64,000 nucleotides of DNA. Source: Chloroflexia bacterium SDU3-3 (GTDB lineage: Bacteria; Chloroflexota; Chloroflexia; Chloroflexales; Roseiflexaceae). Below the pieces are notes generated by a model. That model was given only the letters and a program-made list of their open reading frames with translations, was not told the origin of the DNA and made no database searches. Position 1 is the stretch's first letter, and each line of letters begins with the position of its first letter. Of this stretch, positions 17,169-25,835 are shown in pieces. The stretch spans positions 368,617 through 432,616 of the forward strand of contig WBOU01000006.1 in the NCBI GenBank assembly GCA_009268125.1, in the 5' to 3' direction. A program made the translations under genes and the position numbers.

Positions 17169-18527
17169 CTAGCTATTCTTGGCGATCTGCTCCTCGGCAG
17201 ACTTGATAGCATTGGCGATCGCCGTATCGACATCGGTCTGGTCGGCCCAGAGCAGCAGCGACTGCTCGCGCCACGCGCTCTTCACCAGCTCGGTCGTCCA
17301 GCTCTCCGAGTAGCTGGGCAGCGCGCCTGCGGCCTCGATAAACACCTCGCCGGCCTTCTGGCCGCCCACGTAGGGGTCTTCGGTATGGAAGGCCTCGCCA
17401 TCCCAGCACGATTTCACCGGCGGCAGGATGCCGATCGACTTGTAGCGCTCCTCCAGCTGCTTCTCGCCGTTCTCGAAGTAGAGGTAGAGCATGATCTGGG
17501 TGGCCAGCTCTTTATTGGGCGACATCTTCATCACGGTGCCGGTGGTGCCGCCCCAGGTGCTGACGCGCGGGTCGTCGGCGGCGATGCCCGGGATGCGCAT
17601 CAGGCGCATGGGCGAGTTCTTCAGCAGCTCGGTATCTTTCGCGGTGCCCTGCTTGTGGATGCCGTAGAGCCAGTCGGGGGTCAGCTCGGTCATGGCCTGG
17701 CCCGCCTTCATCATCGCCACCTGGTTGGTCCAGTCGATATCCACATAGTAGGGCTTGAACTGGAGCGCATCCTCGATGATCGCCTTGAAGCGCGGGTCGC
17801 CGAGCATCGACTTGCCGGTATCATCGGTCCACCAGAGCTTCTGCTCAAGCATGCGCGCGGGCACCGACTGGTCGAGCGGGCTATCCATCAGGGCGTAGCG
17901 GGCGCTGCCGTCGGGCATCTTCTTGTCGACCTTGGCGCAGGCGTCGAGGAACTCTTTCCATGTGGTCACCTTGGAAAGATCGACGCCAAAGCTCTGCCAG
18001 GCCGTATCGTTGTAGAGCATCAGCATAGGGTGGACATCGTGCGGCGCGCCGAAGATCTTGCCATCTTTGGTGTAGCGCGCCCAGCGGCTTTCCAGCACCT
18101 GGGGGTAGTAGGGGTTGTCTTTCAGCACATCATTGAGCGCAAGGAAGGGGATGGCCTTCTCGGTGCCCTTGAGGAACTTGACCATGTCCTCGGCGTTCAG
18201 CTCGCAGATATCGGGGGTGCCGCTGCCCGACATGAGCGTGGCCTGAAGCTTCTTCAGCTGGGCATCGGATGTGAGCAGCTCCAGCTTGAGATCGACGTTA
18301 AACTTCTTATTGATCTCGGCCACCCGCTTCTCGTACTCGGCCTTATGGTTGTCGGCGTTGTACCAGAGCGAGATGGGCTGCGTGGTGGTGCTGCCCGGTG
18401 CCTGCGCGCCGCCGGTGGATGCGTTGGCACCCTGCTCCTGCGCGCCGCACGCGCCCAGCACCAGCCCCATACCGCCCAGGCTCACGCCCTTCAGAAATGT
18501 CCGCCGATCGATCGTTCGACGCGCCAT
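17169..18527 (-). CDS. extracellular sugar-binding lipoprotein of ABC transporter
   Basis: A 452-residue solute-binding protein (family 1, MalE/UgpB-like). The N terminus combines a twin-arginine-like RRTFLKG with a lipobox LGAC (Cys27), so it is probably a Tat-exported lipoprotein. A Ser/Thr/Gly-rich linker then leads to the binding domain. I chose ATG 18527 because AAGGGG lies at correct spacing and the signal peptide begins there; the longer frame adds an unrelated stretch. First gene of the operon with both permeases and the 624-residue protein. Confidence 0.92.
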   Translation of the reverse strand: MARRTIDRRTFLKGVSLGGMGLVLGACGAQEQGANASTGGAQAPGSTTTQPISLWYNADNHKAEYEKRVAEINKKFNVDLKLELLTSDAQLKKLQATLMSGSGTPDICELNAEDMVKFLKGTEKAIPFLALNDVLKDNPYYPQVLESRWARYTKDGKIFGAPHDVHPMLMLYNDTAWQSFGVDLSKVTTWKEFLDACAKVDKKMPDGSARYALMDSPLDQSVPARMLEQKLWWTDDTGKSMLGDPRFKAIIEDALQFKPYYVDIDWTNQVAMMKAGQAMTELTPDWLYGIHKQGTAKDTELLKNSPMRLMRIPGIAADDPRVSTWGGTTGTVMKMSPNKELATQIMLYLYFENGEKQLEERYKSIGILPPVKSCWDGEAFHTEDPYVGGQKAGEVFIEAAGALPSYSESWTTELVKSAWREQSLLLWADQTDVDTAIANAIKSAEEQIAKNS

Positions 18528-18686
18528 GGTCGTCCCCTTCTCGCAGCAAGCTGCGCTCACGGCTTCTCTGCCATAACATGTGGGAGCTTGGAGGCTGGCC
18601 CACGCACGCCGCACCCAAGCCAGCGGGCTTGGCCCGCACGCCTATCGTATGCGCCCTGTGCCTCGGTGCACCTATAAGGGATATGG

Positions 18687-18692
18687 TATGAT
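18687..18692 (+). promoter_or_regulatory. candidate -10 element
   Basis: TATGAT, 92 nt upstream of the ATG of the receiver-domain protein. No clear -35 is present. Confidence 0.35.
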
Positions 18693-18783
18693 AGGGCCTA
18701 CTCTACCATAGCCTTACAGATAGTTGCAACGCAGCCAGTCCTAGCCTAGTCCCAAGGCAGTCCCACCTAGCGGAGGCAAGCCG

Positions 18784-20028
18784 ATGTCCCCTTCTGCCGA
18801 AGACCCCGACTACGCCACCTTCGAGCAGTGGCTGCACGACGCCCTCGGCCAGCTCTACGACCCACCAGCCATCCAGAACCACCCGCTGGCGCGGCTGCTG
18901 GCCGAGCCAAACGCCAACGCCATGCAGCGCGACCAGCAGCTGCGGCGCAGCATCCTGCAGGGCATCGAGCGGCTGCGCCCCGAGCCAGGGCTGGCGGCGC
19001 AGTCGCCGCGCTGGCGCAGCCACCAGATCCTTGAGCTGCGCTACATCGCGGGCCTCAGCCCCGCCGAGGCGATGCAGGAGCTGGCGCTCAGCCGCAGCAC
19101 CTACTTCCGCGAGCAGGCCCGCGCGCTTGAGCAGCTGGCCGTGCTGCTGTGGCAGGAGTGGCAGCAGCGCCAGCCGCAGCCCGCGCCAGCCGCGCAGGAG
19201 AGCCGCGAGGCCCTGGCCCGCGCCGAGGTCGAGCGGCTCTCGGCCCACGCCACCTGGGAGGACACCGACCTGGCCCAGCTGATCGAGAGCCTGCGCCCGA
19301 TCGTGGCCCCGCTGGCCCAGGCCAAGGGCGCGACCCTGGCCTACGGCCCCGCGCCCCAGGCCGCGCTGGCCCACGCCGACCGCGTGCTGATGCGGCAGGC
19401 CATCCTGGGCACCATCACCTACGCGCTGGATGTGCGGCAGGGCGGCCAGGTGAGCATCGCCAGCTTCGCGGGGCCGGGGCAGGTGGGCATCCGCATCGCG
19501 GCGGCGGGCAGCCGCGCCGAGGGCAGGCCCCAGCCGCACCAGAGCCTGGGCCTGGATGTCTGCAAGGGCCTAATGGCGGCCATGGGCGGCAGCATGGAGT
19601 GGCAGGGCGACGAGCAGCGCTGGTCGGCCCAGCTGACATGGCCCGAGGCCGCCACCCGCAGCCTGCTGGTAATCGACGACAACGAGGAGTTTATCGACCT
19701 GTTTCGCCGCTACCTCTCGGGCCACGGCTGGCGCGTGATCGGCGCGACCGACGCCGAGGCGGCGCGGCAGCAGCTGGCCGAGCATGTGCCCTCGGCGATC
19801 GCGCTGGATATCATGATGCCGCGCGAGGATGGCTGGGAGCTGCTGATGGCGCTGCGCGCCAGCCCGCGCACCCAGGCGGTGCCGGTGATCATCTGCTCGG
19901 TGCTGAACGAGCCGCAGCTGGCCGGGGCGCTGGGCGCTGCGTACCTGCCCAAGCCTATCTCGCAGATGGCGCTGCTGCGCGCGCTGGCGCAGCTGGCTCT
20001 TCCTGCCCCCAGCCAAGCGAGATCGTAG
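18784..20028 (+). CDS. atypical signalling protein: HTH-like, HATPase-like and receiver domains
   Basis: A 414-residue protein with an unusual order. Residues about 50-125 resemble a sigma-region-4-like helix-turn-helix (ILELRYIAGLSPAEAMQELA, SRSTYFREQARALEQL). Residues about 160-287 resemble a degenerate histidine-kinase ATPase domain (LGLDVCKGLMAAMGGSMEW) without an H-box. Residues about 292-405 form a receiver with acidic pair DD298-299, phospho-acceptor Asp342 (ALDIMMPREDG) and Lys390 (YLPKPI). Start supported by GGAGG. Its 3' end overlaps the convergent hybrid kinase by 74 bp, and the two may form one signalling pair. Confidence 0.75.
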   Translation: MSPSAEDPDYATFEQWLHDALGQLYDPPAIQNHPLARLLAEPNANAMQRDQQLRRSILQGIERLRPEPGLAAQSPRWRSHQILELRYIAGLSPAEAMQELALSRSTYFREQARALEQLAVLLWQEWQQRQPQPAPAAQESREALARAEVERLSAHATWEDTDLAQLIESLRPIVAPLAQAKGATLAYGPAPQAALAHADRVLMRQAILGTITYALDVRQGGQVSIASFAGPGQVGIRIAAAGSRAEGRPQPHQSLGLDVCKGLMAAMGGSMEWQGDEQRWSAQLTWPEAATRSLLVIDDNEEFIDLFRRYLSGHGWRVIGATDAEAARQQLAEHVPSAIALDIMMPREDGWELLMALRASPRTQAVPVIICSVLNEPQLAGALGAAYLPKPISQMALLRALAQLALPAPSQARS

Positions 20029-22159
20029 CCAGCAGCGCCCCCACGCCCGCGATCAGCTGGCCCAGCCGCCAGCCCTGCGGCTGGTGCAGCGCCAGCTGGC
20101 CAGCCAGCCGCCCCGCGCTATAGCCCTGGTCCTGCCCCGAGATGATGATCACCGGCGGGCGGGCTGGGCCCGCCCGCCCGCCCAGCTGCTCTAGCAGCTC
20201 GTGCCCATTCATGCCGGGCATGGCCAGATCCATCAGCACCAGATCGACCTCGTTTTCCTGCAGCAAAGCCAGGGCCTCGGCCCCGTTGTGGGCCACCAGG
20301 CAGGCCGGGGGCTGCGGCAGCGTGGCCAGCATGCGCTGCACCAGCCGCGCCATGTCGGGGTCGTCATCCACCACCAGCATGCGCCGGATGGGCGCGTCGA
20401 TCGTGGCCAGCGCAGCCAGCAGACGCTCGCGCGATACCGGCTTCACCAGCATGTCGCGAGCGCCGAACAGCAGCGCGGCCTGGTGGCTGCTGGGCAGCGG
20501 GCACTGGATGTGCGGCACCGCAAGGCCCGGCGCGGGCGCAGGCGCGCTGCTGTCGGTGACAAGCGCGATAGCGTGCAGCTCGGCGGCCATGGCCGCGCCC
20601 TCGGCCAAGCTGGGCGCGGCCAGCACGCGGTAGCCATCCAGGTGGCGCTGCAGCAGCGCCGCCACCTGGGCGTCATCGTGCACCACCACCACGATCTTCT
20701 CGCTGGCACCCAGCGGCACCACCGGCACCCAGCGCCCCGCCTGGCTGCGCACAGCCTCGGGCTGCGGCTGGCGGGCGCAGGGCAGCGTGAACCAAAAGGT
20801 GCTGCCCTCGCCAAGCACGCTCGCCACGCCCATCTTGCCCTGGTGCAGCTCGATAAACTGCTTGCTGATCGGCAGGCCAAGCCCCGTGCCGCTGTGCCAC
20901 TCGGACATGGGCTGCTCGGTGGTGCGGAAGGCCTCGAAGACCTTTGGCAGATCTGGCTCGGGGATGCCGGTGCCGGTGTCGCGCACCCGCACCACCACCA
21001 TATCGCCCTCGCGGCTGATCTGCAGGCCGATCGCGCCCCGCTGGGTGAAGCGTGTGGCGTTCACCAGCAAGTTCAGCAGCACCTGGCGCACCCGCACGCG
21101 GTCGATCCAGAAGGGCGGCAGGCCCGCTTCGATCTCCACCTCCAGCGCTAGGCCCTTGGCGCGGATGTAGTCGCGCATGGTCTCCAGCGCCTCGCTGGCC
21201 AGCGCGCCCAGATCCACCTGCTCGCGCGCCAGCGCGATCTTCCCCGACTCGATCCGGGCCATATCCAGCACATCATCCACCAGCGACAGCAGGTGCTGGG
21301 CGCTGCGGTAGATCGCATTCATATCGCGGCGGTAGATGCCGGGCAGCGGCACATCCTGGTAGCTCTGCGGCGCAGTCATCATCACCTCGCTGAAGCCCAC
21401 GATCAGGTTGAGCGGGGTGCGCAGCTCGTGGCTGATGTTGGTGACAAACTCGGCCTTGAAGCGCTCGGCATCCTCGGCCCGCTTGCGGGCGGCCACCAGC
21501 GCGGCGTTGGCGCGCTCCAGCCGGTAGTAGGCCTGATCCAGATCTTTCAGCATATGCGAGAGCTGGCCGCGCTGCTCCTGGGCCACCGCCAGGCTCTCCT
21601 GCGACTGGCGGAAGCTGAACAGCGACCACTGCGTGACGGTGGCCAGCGTGTGCGAGGAGGCCCAGCCCAGCAGCCAGGCCACCGCGCCCGCCACGGGGAT
21701 GGCCAGCATGCCATCGGCAGGCAGCGGGGCATCCCCGCCCAGGCCCATGGCCCACACAATGGCAGCCACCACGACCAGCATGGCCAGCCCGGCCCGATAG
21801 CCGATCAGCACCACCGCCGCCAGGGGCAGCAGCGCGTAGATGTAGGCCAGCTGCGGCTGGCGGAAGGCCAGCAGCGCCACGCTGATCGTGCCCGCCAGCC
21901 CAGCCAGCCACACCGCCTGGGCCAGCAGCAGCCTGCGCCGGATCTGCACCAGGGCCAGCGCGCTGGCGCTGCCCAGCACCAGGCTGGTGAGCCAGACCTG
22001 CCCGCCCAGCTGCACCGGCCAGCTGAGCACGGCCACCACATGCCACACGGCGTAGAGTGCGCCGATGCTGGCGATCATCGTGCGGGTGGTCGATTCCAAG
22101 AGCGTGCGCATCGCGTCGCGAAACTCTGGCTGCGCTTCGGCTACCAGCCCTTGCCACAT
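19955..22159 (-). CDS. hybrid histidine kinase with two receiver domains
   Basis: A 734-residue protein. About six helices (residues 25-170) form a membrane sensor; a coiled-coil leads to HisKA (EFVTNISHELRTPLNLIVGF, His244) and HATPase_c (DTGTGIPEPDL, GTGLGLPISKQFIELH). Receiver 1 (about 487-578) is degenerate: the phospho-acceptor position reads LVTDSSAP. Receiver 2 (about 592-690) has DDD near 598 and Asp644 (LVLMDLAMPGMNG). A short hydrophobic tail ends the protein. Start at 22159 has GAGGTTG upstream; the longer frame runs into the repeat-rich spacer. The 3' end is antisense to the end of the HTH/HATPase/receiver protein. Confidence 0.85.
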   Translation of the reverse strand: MWQGLVAEAQPEFRDAMRTLLESTTRTMIASIGALYAVWHVVAVLSWPVQLGGQVWLTSLVLGSASALALVQIRRRLLLAQAVWLAGLAGTISVALLAFRQPQLAYIYALLPLAAVVLIGYRAGLAMLVVVAAIVWAMGLGGDAPLPADGMLAIPVAGAVAWLLGWASSHTLATVTQWSLFSFRQSQESLAVAQEQRGQLSHMLKDLDQAYYRLERANAALVAARKRAEDAERFKAEFVTNISHELRTPLNLIVGFSEVMMTAPQSYQDVPLPGIYRRDMNAIYRSAQHLLSLVDDVLDMARIESGKIALAREQVDLGALASEALETMRDYIRAKGLALEVEIEAGLPPFWIDRVRVRQVLLNLLVNATRFTQRGAIGLQISREGDMVVVRVRDTGTGIPEPDLPKVFEAFRTTEQPMSEWHSGTGLGLPISKQFIELHQGKMGVASVLGEGSTFWFTLPCARQPQPEAVRSQAGRWVPVVPLGASEKIVVVVHDDAQVAALLQRHLDGYRVLAAPSLAEGAAMAAELHAIALVTDSSAPAPAPGLAVPHIQCPLPSSHQAALLFGARDMLVKPVSRERLLAALATIDAPIRRMLVVDDDPDMARLVQRMLATLPQPPACLVAHNGAEALALLQENEVDLVLMDLAMPGMNGHELLEQLGGRAGPARPPVIIISGQDQGYSAGRLAGQLALHQPQGWRLGQLIAGVGALLATISLGWGQEEPAAPARAAAPSAR

Positions 22160-22200
22160 AGCAACCTCGCTTGTCTTGCTGCACTGGGGTGATCGGCCCC

Positions 22201-22206
22201 AGTATA
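22201..22206 (-). promoter_or_regulatory. extended -10 promoter of the hybrid kinase gene
   Basis: On the minus strand TGCTATACT, an extended -10 (TGnTATACT). The transcript would begin near 22194, giving a leader of about 35 nt. Confidence 0.5.
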
Positions 22207-22238
22207 GCATCCCGCGAACGACGCACATGTAGATTTTT

Positions 22239-22452
22239 TCACCACGAAGACGTGAAGGCACGAAGGGGAGAAAAGAACCGTTTTACCACCAAGGCTCCAA
22301 GGCTCCAAGGGGACGAAGGGGATTCTTACCACGAAGACACGAAGGCACAAAGACAGAGAGAACCGTTTTACCACCAAGACGCCAAGGCTCCAAGGGAAAC
22401 GGGAGATCTTCACCACGAAGACACGAAGACGCGAAAGGGGAAAGCACCAAGA
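22239..22452 (+). repeat. dispersed repeat block A (copy A4, expanded)
   Basis: At least four alternating CCACGAAGACACGAAGGCAC and CCACCAAGGCTCCAAGG-type motifs. This is one of the copies that lies 5' of the neighbouring genes rather than at a gene end. Confidence 0.8.
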
Positions 22453-22490
22453 TACCACCACACAATGCCTCGCCATGACCGCACGCCGCC

Positions 22491-22515
22491 GTAGGGGCGG
22501 GTCTCGTGCCCGCCC
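22491..22515 (+). repeat. dispersed GTAGGGGCGGGT motif
   Basis: GTAGGGGCGGGTCTCGTGCC plus CGCCC, an imperfect palindrome also present in inverse orientation at 10330-10353. The 22516-22870 stretch holds short repeats (CATCGAACC doublets, CTTCCGCACA doublets 21 bp apart) and no supported gene. Confidence 0.5.
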
Positions 22516-22870
22516 GCAGCGCAGCCATCGAACCCATCGAACCCACCCTGCGCCCCCACAATGCACACAATGCCCCGCCCCTCCTGCGCATGCCGCCAGC
22601 GCACAACACATCCGCCGCAGCCTTGCTCGCACCGCCGCTTGGCTTCCTCGCAGGCTACGCAGGAACGTTCGCCCCCCACCGCATGAAGCCAAACACGCTG
22701 CCGAGCAAACCCCGCGCTTGCGCCTGGATTCCGCGCCTGCCGCGTGGGCTTCCGCACATGGCGCGGAGGCTTCCGCACACGTCGGTGAGGAAAGGAAACA
22801 CCCCCAACATGAAGCCAAATCCAGGTCAATTTTTTGAATTTTTGCCTAACTCGGTAGTTATCCACAATGT

Positions 22871-22983
22871 TTGCAATCCAAGCGCCGCTGTTTGGAAGCC
22901 TCGCAGGCATGCTTGCAATCCAAGCGCTGCTGCTTGGAAGCCTCGCAGGCATGCTTGCAATCCAAGCGCCGACGTTAGCAATC
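22871..22983. repeat. 42-bp tandem array (array C4)
   Basis: Two full 42-bp units beginning TTGCAATCCAAGCGC and containing TTGGAAGCCTCGCAGGCATG (22871-22912, 22913-22954) and a partial third unit. 42 is twice the 21-bp period of the other arrays in this window. Confidence 0.85.
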
Positions 22984-23182
22984 ATGGAGGGGGGTACCAT
23001 GAACGGAGTTAGGTGGTTTTTTACACCGCCAGCTCTGGCCATTCCGCGCTGCTATGCGCCAGCCACCGCAGCACCAGCGCCCAGCCACCGCAGCGCCCCC
23101 AACCCCTGGCGCACTTCTTGCCCATGGATGCGTAGGAATCCATATCGCTGGCGGAGCTGCCAGGATGAAAGGAGCACCCACC

Positions 23183-23977
23183 ATGCTGCGAAGTATCAAC
23201 GATCTACAGGGCAACGCCCTCCACGCCACCGATGGCGATATCGGCACTGTCGAAGAGTTCTTCTTCGATGATCAGAGCTGGACCGTGCGCTACCTTGTCA
23301 CCGACACCGGCGGGTGGCTGACCGACCGCCAGGTGCTGCTCTCGCCCGCCGTGGTGCGCGGCGTCGACTGGGAGACCAAGGGCGTGCAGGTGGGCATCAC
23401 CCGCGAGCAGGTGAAAAACAGCCCCGACATCTCCACACACATGCCGATCTCGCGCCAGGCGGAGGCCGAGCTTTCCAACCACTATGGCTACCAGCCCTAC
23501 TGGGATGGCGTGGCGCTGTGGGGCACAGGGCTGTACCCCTACGCGCCCACCGGCCTGGCCATGCCGCCCATCCCGCCCGCCCCGGCAGCGCACGAGCTGG
23601 CCCGCGAAGCCGACCAGCTGGCCCGGCCCGAGGGCGACCCACACCTGCGCAGCACCCGCGAGGTGCGCGGCTACCACATCCACGCCAGCGATGGCGAGAT
23701 CGGCCACGTGTCCGACTTCCTGATCGACGAGGAGACATGGCAGATCCGCTACCTGGTGCTCGATACGCGCAACTGGTGGCCCGGCAAGCACGTGCTGATC
23801 GCGCCAAAGTGGATCGATAGCATCGACTGGGAGAGCGCGACGGTATCGGTGAAGGTTGCCAAAGACACCATCCAGCACGCGCCCGAGTACGACCCGGCGG
23901 CGCTGACCCGCGAGTACGAGGCGGCGCTGCACCGCCACTACGATCGACCGGCCTACTGGGAGGATCGCAGGCAGTAG
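23183..23977 (+). CDS. tandem PRC-barrel domain protein
   Basis: A 264-residue protein with two PRC-barrel repeats: residues about 1-75 (LQGNALHATDGDIGTVEEFF, WTVRYLVTDTGGWL) and about 155-235 (VRGYHIHASDGEIGHVSDFL, WQIRYLVLDTRNWW), each followed by a short helical tail. Similar tandem proteins occur in many soil and Chloroflexi genomes, usually of unknown role, possibly in stress or membrane-associated functions. Start chosen at 23183 because AAAGGAG is 9-10 nt upstream; an ATG at 23165 would place this site inside the gene. Confidence 0.85.
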   Translation: MLRSINDLQGNALHATDGDIGTVEEFFFDDQSWTVRYLVTDTGGWLTDRQVLLSPAVVRGVDWETKGVQVGITREQVKNSPDISTHMPISRQAEAELSNHYGYQPYWDGVALWGTGLYPYAPTGLAMPPIPPAPAAHELAREADQLARPEGDPHLRSTREVRGYHIHASDGEIGHVSDFLIDEETWQIRYLVLDTRNWWPGKHVLIAPKWIDSIDWESATVSVKVAKDTIQHAPEYDPAALTREYEAALHRHYDRPAYWEDRRQ

Positions 23978-24013
23978 CGCGGGCTAGGCCGCCACAGGCG
24001 GGCCGCAGCACAA

Positions 24014-24055
24014 CACAGCGCCGCGCCAGGGTTTCTTTCCTGGCGCGGCGCTGTG
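24014..24055. terminator. 17-bp perfect hairpin between convergent genes
   Basis: CACAGCGCCGCGCCAGG (24014-24030) pairs perfectly with 24039-24055 around an 8-nt T-rich loop. No U-tract follows on either strand, but its place between two convergent gene ends suggests a bidirectional terminator or mRNA end-stabiliser. Confidence 0.65.
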
Positions 24056-24083
24056 CTATGGTTGGGGAAAAGCGAGCGGGCGG

Positions 24084-25835
24084 CTACTCGGCGCCCAGCC
24101 ACAACACCTGGTAGGGCGCGAGCGTGATCCGCAGCAGGCCATCGCCACTGGGGCGATAGTGCGCGCCGCCCAGCATGTCCACCAGCGACGCGCCATCGTC
24201 GAAGCCCAGCCGCGCGGCGGTGAGCGACAGCTCGTGCGGCAGCGCCGACACGTTGTGCAGGCACAGCACCAGCGGCGCAGCGTCGTCGCCGCCGCGCAGC
24301 AGCGAGAACACAGCGGGGTCGCCGGCCAGCACCTTCTGCGGGCTGTTGGGGTGGAAGGCGCGCATGTGACGACGAGCCTGGATGAGCCGCGACATGCGCG
24401 CGAGCACCGTGGCGGCGCGCCCGCCCGGCTCGGCCAGCTGCTGGCGCAGGGCCTCGTAGCTCCACTTCTCGCGGTTGATCGTGCGGGCGCGACCGGTGGA
24501 GGCCAGGCCCAGCAGGTTGTTGTGCGAGCCGACCAGGCTATGCACGTACACCCCCGGCACGCCCTGCAGCGCCAGCATAATCGCGTTGGCGCAGACCATG
24601 CGATCGATGGCGTAGGGGTCGGCGCTGGCCGGGTTGGAGAGCATGTCGAACAGGGTTATGTTCAGCTCGTAGGGGCTTTGGGTGCCGTCGGGGTTGGTCT
24701 TGTAGGAAACCCTGCCGCCATGCTCCAGCGCCTGCAGCACCAGCGCATCCACCTCGTCGTTGGAAAGGATGCCGCTGGCGGGCACGACGCCGATGCCATC
24801 GTGCGAGGCCAAAAAGTTGAAGAAGGTGGTCTGCGCGGTGGGCGCGGCCAGCCCGCTGGCCCAGCGGGTCAGGTGGGTGGCCGCGCCAGCCTGAAAGGCA
24901 TTGAGCACCAGCGGCGCGAGCGGGAACTGGTAGACCATCTGGGCCTCGTTGGTGCCATCGCCAAAGTAGCTGATGTTGTCGGCGTGGGGCACATTGGTCT
25001 CCGTCACCAGCAGCACGTGGGGCGCGGCCACATCCAGCGCGCTGCGCAGCAGCTGCACGATAGCGTGGGCCTGGGGCAGGTGGATGCAGCGGGTGCCAAG
25101 CTCCTTCCAGATGTAGCCCACGGCATCCAGGCGCAGCAGATCAGCCCCCTGCGCCACGTAGAACAGCACCACATCCAGGATGGCCAGCAGCACCTCGGGG
25201 TTGGCAAAGTTGATGTCGATCTGATCTTCGCTAAACGTGGTCCAGACCCAGCGGTCGCCGTCGGCGGTCTCGAAGCGGGTGAGCAGCGGGTGGGTGCGCG
25301 GGCGCGTCACCTGCGAGACATCGGTGGCGGGGTCGAGCGTGATAAAGCGGGCCTCGGCCTCCGGCTCGCCCAGCAGGAACGATTTGAACCAGGCGCTCGA
25401 CGCGGAGATGTGGTTGAGCACCGCATCGTACATCAGGCGGTAGCGCCCGCGCAGGGGGGCCAGATCCTCCCAGCTGCCAAGCATGGGGTCCACGGCGGTG
25501 TAGTCCACCACCGAAAACCCATCGTCGGATGTGTAGGGGTAGAACGGCAGGATGTGCACGCCGCTAACCACGCCGCCGAACAGATCGTCGATGGCGTGGC
25601 CCAGGGTGTGCAGCGGCGGCTCGCCCTCGGCGCACACCTGGTCGCCGTAGGTGATCAGGATGACATCATCCTCGGTCAGGCGCTCGGCGGGGGCCAGTGG
25701 CGGGCGCGGCGGGTGGGCGGCGGCGAAGGCATCGAGCCGCGCCACAAGCGGGCCGACCAGCTCGGCGGCGCGCTCGTGGCCGTACAGCACAGCAAGCTTC
25801 GACTGGATGGATTCTCGGTGGTGGCTCATGGGCAT
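24084..25835 (-). CDS. GH13 subfamily 18 sugar phosphorylase, probably glucosylglycerate phosphorylase
   Basis: A 583-residue GH13 enzyme of the sucrose-phosphorylase-like group. The nucleophile is Asp237 in LLRLDAVGYIWKELG, acid/base Glu279 in LLVTETNVPHADN, and transition-state Asp346 in FLASHDGIGV. The context, an operon with GpgS and a GH63 glucosylglycerate-type hydrolase, favours glucosylglycerate phosphorylase over sucrose phosphorylase; substrate assignment is inference. Its ATG overlaps the upstream stop (TGATG) with GGAGG just before; an alternative in-frame ATG lies two codons later. It would release glucose 1-phosphate from glucosylglycerate and phosphate. Confidence 0.82.
   Translation of the reverse strand: MPMSHHRESIQSKLAVLYGHERAAELVGPLVARLDAFAAAHPPRPPLAPAERLTEDDVILITYGDQVCAEGEPPLHTLGHAIDDLFGGVVSGVHILPFYPYTSDDGFSVVDYTAVDPMLGSWEDLAPLRGRYRLMYDAVLNHISASSAWFKSFLLGEPEAEARFITLDPATDVSQVTRPRTHPLLTRFETADGDRWVWTTFSEDQIDINFANPEVLLAILDVVLFYVAQGADLLRLDAVGYIWKELGTRCIHLPQAHAIVQLLRSALDVAAPHVLLVTETNVPHADNISYFGDGTNEAQMVYQFPLAPLVLNAFQAGAATHLTRWASGLAAPTAQTTFFNFLASHDGIGVVPASGILSNDEVDALVLQALEHGGRVSYKTNPDGTQSPYELNITLFDMLSNPASADPYAIDRMVCANAIMLALQGVPGVYVHSLVGSHNNLLGLASTGRARTINREKWSYEALRQQLAEPGGRAATVLARMSRLIQARRHMRAFHPNSPQKVLAGDPAVFSLLRGGDDAAPLVLCLHNVSALPHELSLTAARLGFDDGASLVDMLGGAHYRPSGDGLLRITLAPYQVLWLGAE

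Noticed and set aside
24084..25835. Sucrose phosphorylase as the firm name
   Set aside because: The GH13_18 group has several specificities; the neighbours favour glucosylglycerate, so only a probable name is given.
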